In this document: positions 18,114 through 26,297 of the stretch, in pieces
Numbering within the stretch: position 1 is the first letter of the stretch
Layout of the letters: every line of letters begins with the position of its first letter
From: Actinoplanes missouriensis 431
GTDB taxonomy: Bacteria; Actinomycetota; Actinomycetes; Mycobacteriales; Micromonosporaceae
DNA: 64,000 nucleotides
Reading direction: 5' to 3'
Assembly: GCF_000284295.1 (NCBI RefSeq)
Contig: NC_017093.1
Coordinates: 1,364,001 to 1,428,000 of the forward strand
Notes under the pieces: model-generated
The model's database searches: none
The model's input: the letters and a program-made list of their open reading frames with translations, nothing else
Told to the model about the DNA's origin: nothing
Translations under genes and position numbers: made by a program

Positions 18114-19043
18114 GTGCTTCGCCGTACCCTTGCGAACGCTCTTCTCGGCACCGCCCTCGCGGTGACCGTAGCCGCCGCGCCCGCCGAGGCGGCCAAGTCC
18201 CATCCATTGCCCGCCACAATCACCCTGCCGAGCGGATTCCAGCCCGAAGGCATCGCCATCGGGACGAAGCCGTACGCCTACTTCGGCTCCCGCGTCGACG
18301 GTGACATCTACCGGGCAGACCTGCGTACCGGCGCCGGACGCACGATCAGCGAGGGCCCCGGCACCGCGTCGCTCGGCCTCAAGATCGACAAGAACCGGCT
18401 CTTCGTGGCCGGTGGCGCCGGTGGTGACGCCCGGGTTCTCGACGTGCGCACCGGCGAGATCCTGAAGTCCTACCGGCTCCAGCCGGTCGGCGCCACGGCG
18501 TTCATCAACGACGTGATCGTCACCCGCGACGCGGCCTGGTTCACCGACTCCCGCAACGCCGTGCTGTTCAAGCTGCCGTTCGGCCGGCACGGCGCGCTGC
18601 CCGCCGAGGCCGTCCGGGTGCCGATCACCGGCGACTTCGTGCTGGCCGAGGGGAACAACGCGAACGGCATCAGCACGACGCCGGACCGCCGCGCGCTGAT
18701 CATCGTGCAGTCGAACACCGGCTCGCTGTTCCGGGTGTCGTTCTCCGGCGTGGCCACCAAGATCGACCTGGGCCTGTCCGAGACGCTCGTCAACGGTGAC
18801 GGCCTCTGGCTGCGCGGCCGGACCCTGTACGCGGTGCAGAACCGGCTCAACGTGATCGCCGAGGTGGAACTCAACCGCCGGGGCACCGCCGGGACCGTGG
18901 TCTCCCGGACGTCGAACCCGGCGTTCGACGTGCCGACCACGATCGCGGAGTTCGGCAAGCGGTTCTACCTGCCGAACGCCCGATTCACCACGCCGCCGAC
19001 GCCGGAGACCACGTACAACGCGGTCGCCGTCCCGATCCCGTAG
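18114..19043 (+). CDS. Secreted SMP-30/NHL-like beta-propeller protein
   Basis: 309 residues with a Sec signal peptide (RRTLANALLGTALAVTVAAA, cleavage near AEA-AK). The rest reads as repeated beta-blades (PEGIAIGTKPYAYFGS, NDVIVTRDAAWFTDSRN, NGISTTPDRRALIIVQS), like actinobacterial SMP-30/gluconolactonase-related proteins. The Asn and Glu metal ligands of true lactonases are not obvious, so it may be a binding protein. Start is GTG 18114 after AAAGGAAG. It is divergent from the metal exporter. Confidence 0.75.
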   Translation: MLRRTLANALLGTALAVTVAAAPAEAAKSHPLPATITLPSGFQPEGIAIGTKPYAYFGSRVDGDIYRADLRTGAGRTISEGPGTASLGLKIDKNRLFVAGGAGGDARVLDVRTGEILKSYRLQPVGATAFINDVIVTRDAAWFTDSRNAVLFKLPFGRHGALPAEAVRVPITGDFVLAEGNNANGISTTPDRRALIIVQSNTGSLFRVSFSGVATKIDLGLSETLVNGDGLWLRGRTLYAVQNRLNVIAEVELNRRGTAGTVVSRTSNPAFDVPTTIAEFGKRFYLPNARFTTPPTPETTYNAVAVPIP

Positions 19044-19051
19044 CCGGACCT

Positions 19052-19098
19052 GGCACTGCTCCGCAAGGGGGCCGGAGCTCCCCTTGCGGAACAGTGCC
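19052..19098. terminator. Bidirectional terminator between the propeller gene and helD
   Basis: GGCACTG-c-TCCGCAAGGGG pairs with CCCCTTGCGGA-a-CAGTGCC across a 9-nt loop: an 18-bp stem with one mismatch, between two convergent genes. It reaches the helD stop codon. Confidence 0.8.
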
Positions 19099-21239
19099 TA
19101 CAGCCAGCCGGGATTCGTGCCCACCGTGGTGAGCCGTTGCGTCGCCCGCGACAGCGCCACGTACAGGGTGCGGATCCCGGCCCGGTCGACTGCGATCTGC
19201 GCCGGCTCGACCAGCACGACGGCGTCGTACTCCATGCCCTTGGCCTCCAGCGCGGTCACCACCTGCACCCGCTCCGGCAGCCCGGCCACCCAGCCGGCCA
19301 CCTCGTCCCGGCGCGGCACCGGCATGATCACGCCGATCGTGCCGTCCACCTCGGCGAGCTGTTTCTCGGTCAGCTCCCGGACCGCCTCGGGCAGCGCGGT
19401 CACGGTGGTCACCACGTCGGCCGGGTCGACACCGGTGCTGCGGACCGCCGACGGCAGCGGCAGATCCGGCATGATCTTGCGGATCACCGACGCGGCCACC
19501 GCGAAGATCTCCGACGAGTTCCGGTAGTTCGTGGTCAGCGCGTAGCTGGCGCGTTTGCGCGAGCCGAGCGCGCGGTCCCGGGCCCGGTCCAGCTCCTCCG
19601 GGTCACCCGACCAGGCGGTCTGCGCCGGGTCACCGACGATCGTCCAGGACGCGTACGACCCCCGGCGCCCGATCATCCGCCACTGCATCGGGGACACGTC
19701 CTGGGACTCGTCCACCACGATGTGCGCGTACTCCCGGTAGTCCTCCTCGCGCTGCACCTGCTGCGCGCGGGCCGCCGCCTGACGATCCGCGTACGTGCTG
19801 ACCTCCTGGATCCCGTCCCGGACGTGGAACGGGTTCTTGGACTTCTTGGCAGGCTTGCGCGGCCGGCCCATCAGCTCGTCCAGCTCGTCCAGCAGCGCGA
19901 CGTCAGCGATCGTCGGTCCCTCGGCGTCCAGCGCGTCGAACGAGCCCTGCAGCGTCGCGATCTCGTCCCGGGAGAGGACGCCCGTGGCGTACGCCCGGAG
20001 CCGTCCCGGATCGGCCAGCCAGCGCAGCACCCGCATCGGGGTGAACCGCGGCCACCACGCCTTGAGGAACTCCCGGAAGTCGTTGCGGTCGGCCAGTTCC
20101 GCCTCGAACTCGCGCTTCTCCGGCAGGCCGGTGACCTTGTGGTCGCGAGCCTGCGCCCAGAGCGCGTCGAAGACCCGGTCGAAGCCGTGCCCGCGAACCT
20201 CGTTGCGGCGCGCGCCCCGCGGCAGCGCCTGCCGCCGGATCTTGTCGAGCGCCGCGGAGTCCAGCCGCAGCAGCGTTCCCCGGTAGAGCAGGCGCAGCTC
20301 GGACGGTCCGTTCGGCACGGCGTCGTGCGAGGCACGCTCGAGCACGCGCCGCATCCGCAGCGACCCCTTGATCGCCGCGACGTCGCCGGCGTCGACCCGG
20401 GTGGCGTCGTAGCCGGGCACCAGCGACCCGAGCGAGCGCAGCGTCGCCGTCTCCTCGCCGAGCGAGGGCAGCACGGTCGCGATGTACTCCACGAAGACCC
20501 CGGACGGGCCGACCACCAGGATGCCACCGCCGGCGAACCGGCTGCGGTCCGAGTAGAGCAGGTACGCCGCGCGGTGCAGGGCCACCGCGGTCTTGCCGGT
20601 GCCCGGGCCGCCGGTGACGATCGTGACGCCGGAGGCGGGGGAGCGGATCGCCTCGTCCTGCTCGCGCTGGATGGTCGCGACGATGTCGCGCATGCCTCGG
20701 CCGGTGGCTTTCGCCAGGCTGGCCAGCAGCGCGCCGTCCCCGACCACCCGCATGTCCGCAGGAGCGGCGTCCGGGTCGAGCAGGTCGTCCTCGATCCCGG
20801 TGACCCGCTCCCGGCTGGACTGGATCATGCGGCGGCGCACCACGCCCAGCGGGTCGGCCGGAGTGGCCCGGTAGAACGCCGCGGCGGCCGGGGCGCGCCA
20901 GTCCACCACCAGGGGCTTGGAGTCCTCGTCGCGGATGCCCATCCGGCCGACGTAGTGGGTGGCCTCGGTCTTCAGGTCGAGACGGCCGAAGACGAGCCCT
21001 TCGTACTCGGTGTCCAGGGCGTGCCGGCGGCGGGCCGCGTGGAAGACCATCGCGTCGCGCTCGACGAGGGCGCCGAACGTGCCCACGCCGGCCAGCCGGT
21101 AGCCCTCCTTCTCGGCCCGGGAGGCGTCCCGGCGGAGCTCGTCGAGACGGGCGTAAACCCGGTCCACGTGCTCCTGCTCGACCGCGATCTCCTGTTGCAG
21201 GACGGTGGCGTCGCTCAAGTCGGTCGTTCTCCCTCTCAT
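19098..21239 (-). CDS. helD: HelD-family RNA polymerase recycling ATPase
   Basis: 713 residues of UvrD-like SF1 fold lacking a nuclease domain. The N-terminal coiled coil (VLQQEIAVEQEHVDRVYARL) is followed by the HelD-specific RNAP-channel region with FGRLDL, YVGRMGIRD and VVDWRAPAAAAFYRAT. Walker A GGPGTGKT is near residue 205, Walker B VVDESQDVSP near 507, and motif VI VALSRATQRLT is near the C-terminus. The layout matches class II HelD (mycobacterial type), which removes stalled RNA polymerase from DNA; related HelR proteins also protect against rifamycins. Start ATG 21239 is taken; a TTG 18 nt further in (after AGAGGGAGAA) is possible. A 15-bp direct repeat lies upstream. Confidence 0.88.
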   Translation of the reverse strand: MRGRTTDLSDATVLQQEIAVEQEHVDRVYARLDELRRDASRAEKEGYRLAGVGTFGALVERDAMVFHAARRRHALDTEYEGLVFGRLDLKTEATHYVGRMGIRDEDSKPLVVDWRAPAAAAFYRATPADPLGVVRRRMIQSSRERVTGIEDDLLDPDAAPADMRVVGDGALLASLAKATGRGMRDIVATIQREQDEAIRSPASGVTIVTGGPGTGKTAVALHRAAYLLYSDRSRFAGGGILVVGPSGVFVEYIATVLPSLGEETATLRSLGSLVPGYDATRVDAGDVAAIKGSLRMRRVLERASHDAVPNGPSELRLLYRGTLLRLDSAALDKIRRQALPRGARRNEVRGHGFDRVFDALWAQARDHKVTGLPEKREFEAELADRNDFREFLKAWWPRFTPMRVLRWLADPGRLRAYATGVLSRDEIATLQGSFDALDAEGPTIADVALLDELDELMGRPRKPAKKSKNPFHVRDGIQEVSTYADRQAAARAQQVQREEDYREYAHIVVDESQDVSPMQWRMIGRRGSYASWTIVGDPAQTAWSGDPEELDRARDRALGSRKRASYALTTNYRNSSEIFAVAASVIRKIMPDLPLPSAVRSTGVDPADVVTTVTALPEAVRELTEKQLAEVDGTIGVIMPVPRRDEVAGWVAGLPERVQVVTALEAKGMEYDAVVLVEPAQIAVDRAGIRTLYVALSRATQRLTTVGTNPGWL

Positions 21240-21271
21240 GCCCACCCAACCACTCAGCACGAAACCGCTTC

Positions 21272-21324
21272 GCGCGAAGGGGGCAAACCTCTGCGCACCG
21301 CCAGCGCTTGCGCGAAGGGGGCAA
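21272..21324. promoter_or_regulatory. Paired 15-bp direct repeat upstream of helD
   Basis: GCGCGAAGGGGGCAA is found at 21272-21286 and 21310-21324, 38 bp apart and 33 nt before the helD start. The first copy begins inside the perfect palindrome CTTCGCGCGAAG. This spacing fits a two-site operator. It is not the published rifamycin-associated element. Confidence 0.5.
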
Positions 21325-21436
21325 TCGAACTTACTCCTGCGCACGGGAGCGCGTCGAACGCACCTCCCCCGGCCATGGCCGGAATCTCTCAGGATCACCG
21401 GCGCCGGGCGCGGGAGAGGGGCTTTTCCTGAAACGA

Positions 21437-22393
21437 CTAAGCGGCCCGGCGGCAGCGGGTGGTGGCCTCCCCGGCGGCGCGGCGGCTGCGTTTCGCCGCA
21501 CGCGCGGCCCGCCGGACGATGGTGACGAGCGCCGTGGAGACCTCGTCCGGCCGCTCCAGGGGCAGCATGTGGCCGGCGCCGGGCAGGATCTCCAGCCGGG
21601 CGCCGGGCAGCGCGTCGGCGATCGACTCGGCGCAGGCCGGCGGGGTCAGCCGGTCCCGGTCGCCGACCATGACCGTGGCCGGCACGCCGCCGAGCGCGGC
21701 GAGGGTGTCCAGCCGCTGCTGGGCGCCGACCGACTCACGGAAGCCTCCGATCGAGCGCAGCGAGGCCCGGCCGATGCCGCCCATCGTCACCTTGAGGGCG
21801 GCCTCGGCGCAGTCGTCGCCGAAGAGCAGCCACTGGATGGCCGGGCGCAGGGCCGGCAGCATCATCCGGTGCGGGCGCCAGGCGCCGGAGCGGGCGAGCA
21901 CACCCGCGCCGAGGGTCTCACCGGCGCGCAGCAGCCCCGCGACGCGGGCAGGCAGGCCGTAGTGGGTGTGGGTGTGGCCCTCGGCCGTGGTGGAGACCAG
22001 CAGCAGGCCCGCCACCCGGGACGAGAACTCCTCGGGGTGCCGGTGCGCGAACTCCATGATCGTCATGCCGCCCATCGAGTGCCCGGCGAGGACCACCGGG
22101 CCGGTCGGCGCGAACCGCCGCAGCACCTCCGCCAGGTCGTCGCCGAGCTGGTCGAGGGTGGCCGAGCCGAGCCGGGTGTGCCCGGACCGCCCGTGCCCGC
22201 GGGTGTCGTAGGCGATCACGCGCGGAGCCTTGCCGCCCATCCCGCCGAGGGCCGCCACCTGGTCACGCCAGGTCCGCCGGTCCAGGCACCAGCCGTGCAG
22301 CAGCACGACTGTCACCGCTGCGTCGGCCGGTCCGGAAACGCTCACGTGCAGCCGGACGCCGTCGGCGAGGGTGATCTCCGAACGCTGGGGCAT
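21437..22393 (-). CDS. Alpha/beta hydrolase
   Basis: 318 residues. Oxyanion region LLHGWCLDRRTW, nucleophile elbow AGHSMGG (Ser near 112), acid in VGDRDRLTP and catalytic His in GAGHMLPLERP near the C-terminus give a full triad. A cap region of about 70 residues sits between strands 6 and 7, and the C-terminus is a basic Arg/Lys/Ala tail. Start ATG 22393 has GGAGG 5 nt upstream. Substrate not predictable. Confidence 0.88.
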   Translation of the reverse strand: MPQRSEITLADGVRLHVSVSGPADAAVTVVLLHGWCLDRRTWRDQVAALGGMGGKAPRVIAYDTRGHGRSGHTRLGSATLDQLGDDLAEVLRRFAPTGPVVLAGHSMGGMTIMEFAHRHPEEFSSRVAGLLLVSTTAEGHTHTHYGLPARVAGLLRAGETLGAGVLARSGAWRPHRMMLPALRPAIQWLLFGDDCAEAALKVTMGGIGRASLRSIGGFRESVGAQQRLDTLAALGGVPATVMVGDRDRLTPPACAESIADALPGARLEILPGAGHMLPLERPDEVSTALVTIVRRAARAAKRSRRAAGEATTRCRRAA

Positions 22394-22563
22394 GGGCACC
22401 TCCGTGGAAGTCACGGCCCCGTAGTACCCACGGGAAACAATCATCACCCGCGATCTCGTGTATTACCAGGATGTTTCGTCAAGACTTTCGGCCGGTTCAG
22501 CACCGACAGTGAGTTACCTCGCAATCACTTTCGCGGTGGACCTGAACAGCGAAAATTCTCCTC

Positions 22564-23172
22564 ATGGCGGCCATCCGAGAAGCCCAGATCCTCACTCCTG
22601 CCGAAGCGCTGAGCAGGCTGGTGACGGGCAACAAGCGTTTCGTGTACGGCAATCCCCGTTACGGCCACGACGTGACCCAGGCGGCAGCGACCGCGGGCGG
22701 GCAGCAGCCGCACTCGCTGGTGCTCGGCTGCATCGACTCGCGGGTTCCCCTCGAGGCCATCTTCGACCAGTCGTTCGGCTCGATCTGCGTGGCCCGATCC
22801 GGCGCGCACGTGCTGGACCGCTCGCTGATCGGCTCGGCCGGGTTCGCGGTCGCCTCGCTCGGCGTCTCACTGGTGGTCGTGGTCGGCCACAAGCGCTGCG
22901 GCGCGGTGAACGCCACGGTCCAGGCGCTGCGCGACGGCGTGGTCTCCGACGACGAGGTGGGTTACCTGGTCGACCAGCTGGCCCCGGCGGTGCGCGAGGT
23001 CGGCCTGGACGACGAGGATGCCGCCGAGAAGGCGATCCGTTCCCACGTCATCCGGACCACCGAGCGGCTACGCAAGGTGCACACCCTGTCCGAGCCCCTC
23101 GCGGCCGGCCGCCTGAACGTGGTGGGCGCGATCTACGACCTGGACAGCGGCTGGGTAGAGTTCCTGTCCTGA
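22564..23172 (+). CDS. Beta-class carbonic anhydrase
   Basis: 202 residues. Zinc ligands are the Cys in LGCIDSRVP (near residue 56, with the Asp-Arg dyad) and the His and Cys in VGHKRCGAV (near 107-111). It interconverts carbon dioxide and bicarbonate and would supply bicarbonate to the acyl-CoA and acetyl-CoA carboxylases. The usual beta-CA length is 200-230. Tandem repeats begin at the stop codon and a strong terminator follows. Confidence 0.92.
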   Translation: MAAIREAQILTPAEALSRLVTGNKRFVYGNPRYGHDVTQAAATAGGQQPHSLVLGCIDSRVPLEAIFDQSFGSICVARSGAHVLDRSLIGSAGFAVASLGVSLVVVVGHKRCGAVNATVQALRDGVVSDDEVGYLVDQLAPAVREVGLDDEDAAEKAIRSHVIRTTERLRKVHTLSEPLAAGRLNVVGAIYDLDSGWVEFLS

Positions 23173-23235
23173 TCTTCGGCAGGCTCGGCTTGTCCTCATC
23201 TTCGGCAGGCTCAGCCTGTCTTGATCTTCAGCAAG
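23165..23235. repeat. 26-bp tandem repeat (2 copies plus partial) spanning the carbonic anhydrase stop codon
   Basis: The unit starts TGTCCTGATCTTCGG, so copy 1 contains the last codons and TGA of the carbonic anhydrase gene. Copy 2 starts TGTCCTCATC and a third, shorter copy starts TGTCTTGATC. The copies differ by a few bases. Confidence 0.85.
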
Positions 23236-23239
23236 TGCG

Positions 23240-23277
23240 AAAAGGCGCCTCCCGGTCGAAACCGGGAGGCGCCTTTT
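23240..23277. terminator. Strong bidirectional terminator
   Basis: A 17-bp perfect stem, AAAAGGCGCCTCCCGGT with its complement, around a CGAA loop and ending in a T tract on both strands. It separates the carbonic anhydrase (+) from the convergent gene at 23289. Confidence 0.93.
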
Positions 23278-23288
23278 TACGGCTGTTG

Positions 23289-23615
23289 TCAGCCCTCGAA
23301 GACGCCGGCGTCGGCGAGACGCTTCTCGGTGGCGTCCCAGCCGTGCTCCGGGCTGGCGGTGTGCAGAGCGGTCAGCTCGGCACGGATCTTGGCACCGTGA
23401 CCGGCGGCGGCCAGCACCCGGACCTCCTCGACGAAAGCGTCGGAGTCGGTCTTGAGGTGGGTGGTCTTGCCGTTGGTCAGGTTGCGCACGTACGCGAAGC
23501 GGCCGTTGGCGAGCGGGATGAGGTACTTGTACTCACCGAGCACGCTGAGCGCGCCGGACGCGCTCTGGCCGGCGCGGACTGATGCGCGGGCGGTCTTTGA
23601 GGTGTTGCTCGCCAC
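23289..23615 (-). CDS. Small basic protein, function unknown
   Basis: 108 residues from GTG 23615, which has AAGGAG 7 nt upstream. The core (EYKYLIPLANGRFAYVRNL, then HLKTDSDAFVEEVRVLAAAG) reads as an antiparallel sheet plus helix, with no catalytic motif I recognise. It looks like a conserved actinobacterial protein. It is divergent from the DUF3145 gene with 243 nt between starts. Confidence 0.65.
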   Translation of the reverse strand: MASNTSKTARASVRAGQSASGALSVLGEYKYLIPLANGRFAYVRNLTNGKTTHLKTDSDAFVEEVRVLAAAGHGAKIRAELTALHTASPEHGWDATEKRLADAGVFEG

Positions 23616-23858
23616 GGCGGTACTCCTTGAGGAAAGCATGTGAAGAGAAAAAAGGCCGTGACAACCCTACACGACGACCGGCGAACCGTGCCGTCGGAGC
23701 AGGTAACAGCGTTGCACTGGGTATGCCACTACGGCAGGTCCCATAGTCGATGTTGCGGATTCTCTGGCGCACCATCCGTACCACCCGGCATCATGGGACA
23801 CGATCAACCGCGGTCGAGGTCGTAGGGGAAGACGCACCTCGGTCTCCGGGAGGTCACC

Positions 23859-24350
23859 GTGCCAACGTGTGGCGTCGTATACGTCCACTCGACTCCACTC
23901 GCCGTGTGCCAGCATGTCGAGTGGGCGATCGCGCGCGTCCTGACCGCGCCGGTCAATCTGCAATGGACCGTGCAACCGGTCGATCCGAGCATGCGCCGAG
24001 CCGAGTGCAGCTGGACCGGTCGAGCCGGTACTGGTGCCGAGCTGGCTGCTGCCCTCCGGCAGTGGCCCATGATCCGCTTCGAGGTCACCGAGGAGCCCAG
24101 CGCGGGCCTTGACGGCGAGCGGTTCATGCACGTCCCCGGGCGCGGCCTCTTCCATGGGGTGATGGGCGCTTCTGGAGACATCCAGATCGGCGAGGACCGG
24201 CTGCGGGCCATCATGACCTCGGCGCGTGCGCCCGAGGCGCTGGCGCACGCCCTGGACAAGGCGCTCGGCACCGCGTGGGACGCCGAGCTCGAGCCGTATC
24301 GGTACGCCGGCGACGGCGCTCCCGTGACACTGCTCACCCGGGTCGGCTGA
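23859..24350 (+). CDS. DUF3145 family protein
   Basis: 163 residues, GTG start after GGGAGG. VVYVHSTPLAVCQHVEWAI at the N-terminus and RFMHVPGRGLFHG in the middle are the recognisable DUF3145 blocks. This actinobacterial family is usually found near the FAS II genes, as here (fab operon 2 kb away on the other strand). Function unknown; a link to lipid metabolism is inferred from the repeated neighbourhood. Confidence 0.8.
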   Translation: MPTCGVVYVHSTPLAVCQHVEWAIARVLTAPVNLQWTVQPVDPSMRRAECSWTGRAGTGAELAAALRQWPMIRFEVTEEPSAGLDGERFMHVPGRGLFHGVMGASGDIQIGEDRLRAIMTSARAPEALAHALDKALGTAWDAELEPYRYAGDGAPVTLLTRVG

Positions 24351-24358
24351 TAATCCCG

Positions 24359-24414
24359 CCGGCGCGACCCCGCCGGCGCGACCCCGCCCGCGGCGGCCTG
24401 CCGGCGCGACCCTG
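24359..24414. repeat. 14-bp tandem repeat, 4 units, after the DUF3145 stop codon
   Basis: CCGGCGCGACCCCG (24359 and 24373), a diverged third unit (24387), then CCGGCGCGACCCTG (24401). It begins 8 nt past the stop codon. Confidence 0.88.
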
Positions 24415-24548
24415 CTGGCCGCGTCCCGCCAGGGCGGGCGCACCGGCGGCCATCATCTGGGTAAACGGGCGAATACCGCGACTGATGACACACCGGCTAC
24501 CGGTGGTTCTCCGGGATAAAGTGGCGACGCTCGCCATGAGCTGGTTCG

Positions 24549-26294
24549 ATGGCGTGCGTGAAAAACGTGCTCCGCGCCGCTCTGGCCGTACCCTTGCTGT
24601 TGTTGTCCGGAGCATGCGGAAACGATGAGCCGGCGCCGACCGCACCCACCTCCGCGGCGCCGCAGGCGTCGCCCTCGATGCAGGCTCAGCCGTCGGCCAG
24701 CGCCGGTCTGGTGATCAATGCCGACCCGGCCGCCCGGGCCGCCGAGGTGGTGACCCGGCTCAGCGACGAGGACCTCGCCGGGCAGGTGCTGATGCCGTAT
24801 GCCTACGGCAGTTACGCCACCTCCGTCGACAAGGGCGCCCAGGCCGGCAACCAGCAGCTGGCCGGCGTGAACACCCCTGCCGAGATGATCGAGAAGTTCA
24901 AGCTGGGCGGCCTGATCCTGGTCGGTTTCACCCCGGACGACCCGACCGGCGACACCAACCCGACCACGAACGTGGAGAACCCCAAGCAGGTCCGCGAGCT
25001 CACCCGCGGCCTGCAGCAGGCGGCGCTGAAACTGCCCGCCGCTGCGCCCTTGATGATCGGCACCGACCAGGAGTACGGCGTGGTCACCCGGATCACCGAG
25101 GGCGTCACCATGCTGCCGTCGGCGATGGCCGCGGGCGCCGCCGGCCAGCCCAGCCTCACCGAGGTGGCATGGCGCGCGGCCGGCGAGGAGCTGGCCGCGA
25201 TGGGGATCACCGTCGACTTCGCACCGGTCGCCGACACGATCATGCCGAAAGGCGGCGGGCTGATCGGCTCCCGCTCGTTCGGCTCGGACGCCAAGGCGAA
25301 CGCCGCCCAGGTCACCGCCGCGGTGCGCGGCCTGCAGGGCGCCGGCGTCACGGCCGCCCTCAAGCACTTCCCGGGGCACGGGCACACCAGCGGGGACAGC
25401 CACGACGAGCTGCCGGTGATCAAGCAGAGCCGCAAGGCGTGGGAGACGCAGGACCTGCCGCCGTTCCGGTCCGGCGTCGAGGCGGGGGCCGGCATCGTGA
25501 TGTCCGGCCACCTCGACCTGGAGGCGGTCGACAAGGGCACGGCCGCCACCTTCTCCCACAAGATCATGACCGACGTCCTGCGCAAGGACCTCAAGTTCAC
25601 CGGGGTCGCGATCAGCGACGCGATGAACATGGCGCCGGCGAAGAAGTGGCCGTCCGGCGAGGCCGCGGTCCGCGCGCTCAACGCGGGCAACGACATGCTG
25701 CTGATGCCGCCGGACATCGCGGGCGCCCGGGACGGCATCCTGGCCGGTCTGAAAAGCGGCAGCCTCAAGCGGGAACGACTGGTCGAGGCGGTCACCCGGA
25801 TCCTCACCCTGAAGTTCCGCACCGAGATCCGGAACCAGCCGGACCTCGAGGTGGTCGGCTCGTCCGCGCACGCCCGCTCGGTCGGCGCGCTGGACGCCGC
25901 CTCGATCACCGTCCTCCGCGGCAAGTGCTCCGGCCCGCTGGTCAACGGCGCTGTCACGGTCACCGCCCCGGCGTCGCGCGAGCTGGCCCGGGTCACCATG
26001 GTCCGCGCCCTGCAGGAGTCGGGCGTGAAGGTGCAGGCCGACGGCGGTGCGAAGATCCGCCTGGTCGGCTACGGGGACACCGCCGTCGACCTGGACGACT
26101 CCGCCGCGATCACGGTGATGATGGACATGCCGTCGCTGCTCAGCCTGTCCCGCTCGCCGACGCTGATCGCCACGTACTCGTCGAGCAAGCTCTCGCTGAC
26201 CGCGCTCGCCGCGGTGATCGCGGGCAAGGCGAAGGCGCCCGGCAAGTCGCCGATCGAGGTGACCGGCCTGAAGCGCAGCGCCTGCGTGAAGTAA
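24549..26294 (+). CDS. GH3 beta-N-acetylhexosaminidase-like lipoprotein
   Basis: 581 residues. The signal peptide ends in the lipobox LLSGAC, so the mature protein is anchored by a diacylglyceryl Cys outside the membrane. The TIM-barrel domain carries LKHFPGHGHTSGDSH (near 270), the GH3 NagZ signature with the catalytic His/Asp loop, and VAISDAMNM (near 355) with the nucleophile Asp. A C-terminal alpha/beta domain (about 430-581) follows. It likely trims muropeptides or chitooligosaccharides. It converges on the carboxylase gene with only 3 nt between stops and no visible terminator. Confidence 0.9.
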   Translation: MACVKNVLRAALAVPLLLLSGACGNDEPAPTAPTSAAPQASPSMQAQPSASAGLVINADPAARAAEVVTRLSDEDLAGQVLMPYAYGSYATSVDKGAQAGNQQLAGVNTPAEMIEKFKLGGLILVGFTPDDPTGDTNPTTNVENPKQVRELTRGLQQAALKLPAAAPLMIGTDQEYGVVTRITEGVTMLPSAMAAGAAGQPSLTEVAWRAAGEELAAMGITVDFAPVADTIMPKGGGLIGSRSFGSDAKANAAQVTAAVRGLQGAGVTAALKHFPGHGHTSGDSHDELPVIKQSRKAWETQDLPPFRSGVEAGAGIVMSGHLDLEAVDKGTAATFSHKIMTDVLRKDLKFTGVAISDAMNMAPAKKWPSGEAAVRALNAGNDMLLMPPDIAGARDGILAGLKSGSLKRERLVEAVTRILTLKFRTEIRNQPDLEVVGSSAHARSVGALDAASITVLRGKCSGPLVNGAVTVTAPASRELARVTMVRALQESGVKVQADGGAKIRLVGYGDTAVDLDDSAAITVMMDMPSLLSLSRSPTLIATYSSSKLSLTALAAVIAGKAKAPGKSPIEVTGLKRSACVK

Positions 26295-26297
26295 CGG

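Noticed and set aside
19137..21431. 764-codon open frame antisense to helD
   Set aside because: Same reason; helD motifs are intact on the minus strand.
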